From contig JAQWIX010000022.1 in NCBI GenBank assembly GCA_029248675.1, positions 1 to 33,222 on the forward strand: a stretch of 33,222 nt of DNA, read 5' to 3'. Below are positions 33,158 through 33,222 of this stretch, piece after piece (within the stretch, counting starts at the first letter, position 1; every line of letters begins with the position of its first letter). A program made the position numbers and the translations under genes. The notes under the pieces are model-generated. The model worked only from the letters and a program-made list of their open reading frames with translations. It was not told the origin of the DNA and made no database searches. The stretch is from Pseudomonadales bacterium. GTDB taxonomy: Bacteria; Pseudomonadota; Gammaproteobacteria; Pseudomonadales; Azotimanducaceae.

Positions 33158-33222
33158 ATGTCCGAGAGTTCAGACAACAGCGCCTCCTCCTTTGTCGGTA
33201 TGGAGCACGACATCCTTAAACT
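33158..33222 (+). CDS. Start of an unidentified gene, cut by the right edge
   Basis: An ATG at 33158 opens a frame of 21 codons to the window end, beginning MSESSDNSASS and containing FVGMEHDILKL. No clear ribosome site is visible. The pattern of a flexible start followed by a short MEHDIL helix would fit several families, including some class I aminoacyl-tRNA synthetases, but too little is visible to choose. Its reality rests on the open frame and the gap before it. Confidence 0.45.
   Translation, partial: MSESSDNSASSFVGMEHDILK

Noticed and set aside
1-33222. tRNA, rRNA, insertion sequence or prophage
   Set aside because: No cloverleaf-like sequence, transposase, integrase, or terminal repeats with target duplication were seen on reading; a covariance-model scan was not possible.

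Overview
The window reads as chromosome of a free-living, probably marine or aquatic, aerobic gammaproteobacterium. This rests on inference from gene content: an OxyR with cysteines at the same numbers as the E. coli protein, type I Idi, TesB, a TonB-dependent receptor, a cytochrome c5-like lipoprotein and many oxidoreductases. Base composition is moderately GC-rich and even. I see no rRNA, tRNA, CRISPR array, insertion sequence or prophage. Genus cannot be fixed from sequence alone.

Left part (1-10.2 kb). A minus-strand run holds a secreted or outer-membrane SPOR-CBM9-barrel protein, a PQQ-type aldose dehydrogenase that appears to start at ATT, a four-helix membrane protein and a phytanoyl-CoA dioxygenase-like enzyme cut by the left edge. 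Next come a secreted His-rich unknown and a glutathione transferase (plus), then a serine hydrolase of the beta-lactamase fold and an Old Yellow Enzyme (minus).

10-18.6 kb. A 52-codon ORF and a low-complexity small ORF lie in a sparsely coding stretch with two perfect inverted repeats. A DUF3604 lipoprotein diverges from a plus-strand run of TrpB2-like enzyme, TonB-dependent receptor and CxxC carboxymuconolactone decarboxylase-like protein. A 13-bp triple tandem repeat lies between the first two. TesB faces this run.

18.6-22.1 kb. AhcY diverges from an overlapping pair of YbdL-type aminotransferase and YafV/Nit2-type omega-amidase. Together these suggest methionine-cycle upkeep and keto-acid repair.

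22.2-26.3 kb. A small c-type cytochrome overlaps oxyR, and oxyR is tail to tail with a rubrerythrin / CCG-type Fe-S protein / DUF3501 run. The rubrerythrin lacks a rubredoxin domain, and its upstream region carries an OxyR-like palindrome and a Fur-like box. This is the best candidate here for a little-described system: a peroxide-reduction electron-transfer chain.

26.3-33.2 kb. MATE and EamA transporters are followed by a crotonase, Idi, an alpha/beta hydrolase and two convergent luciferase-like (F420- or flavin-dependent) oxidoreductases. The start of an unidentified gene is cut by the right edge. Several convergent gene ends carry strong hairpins that overlap coding sequence.
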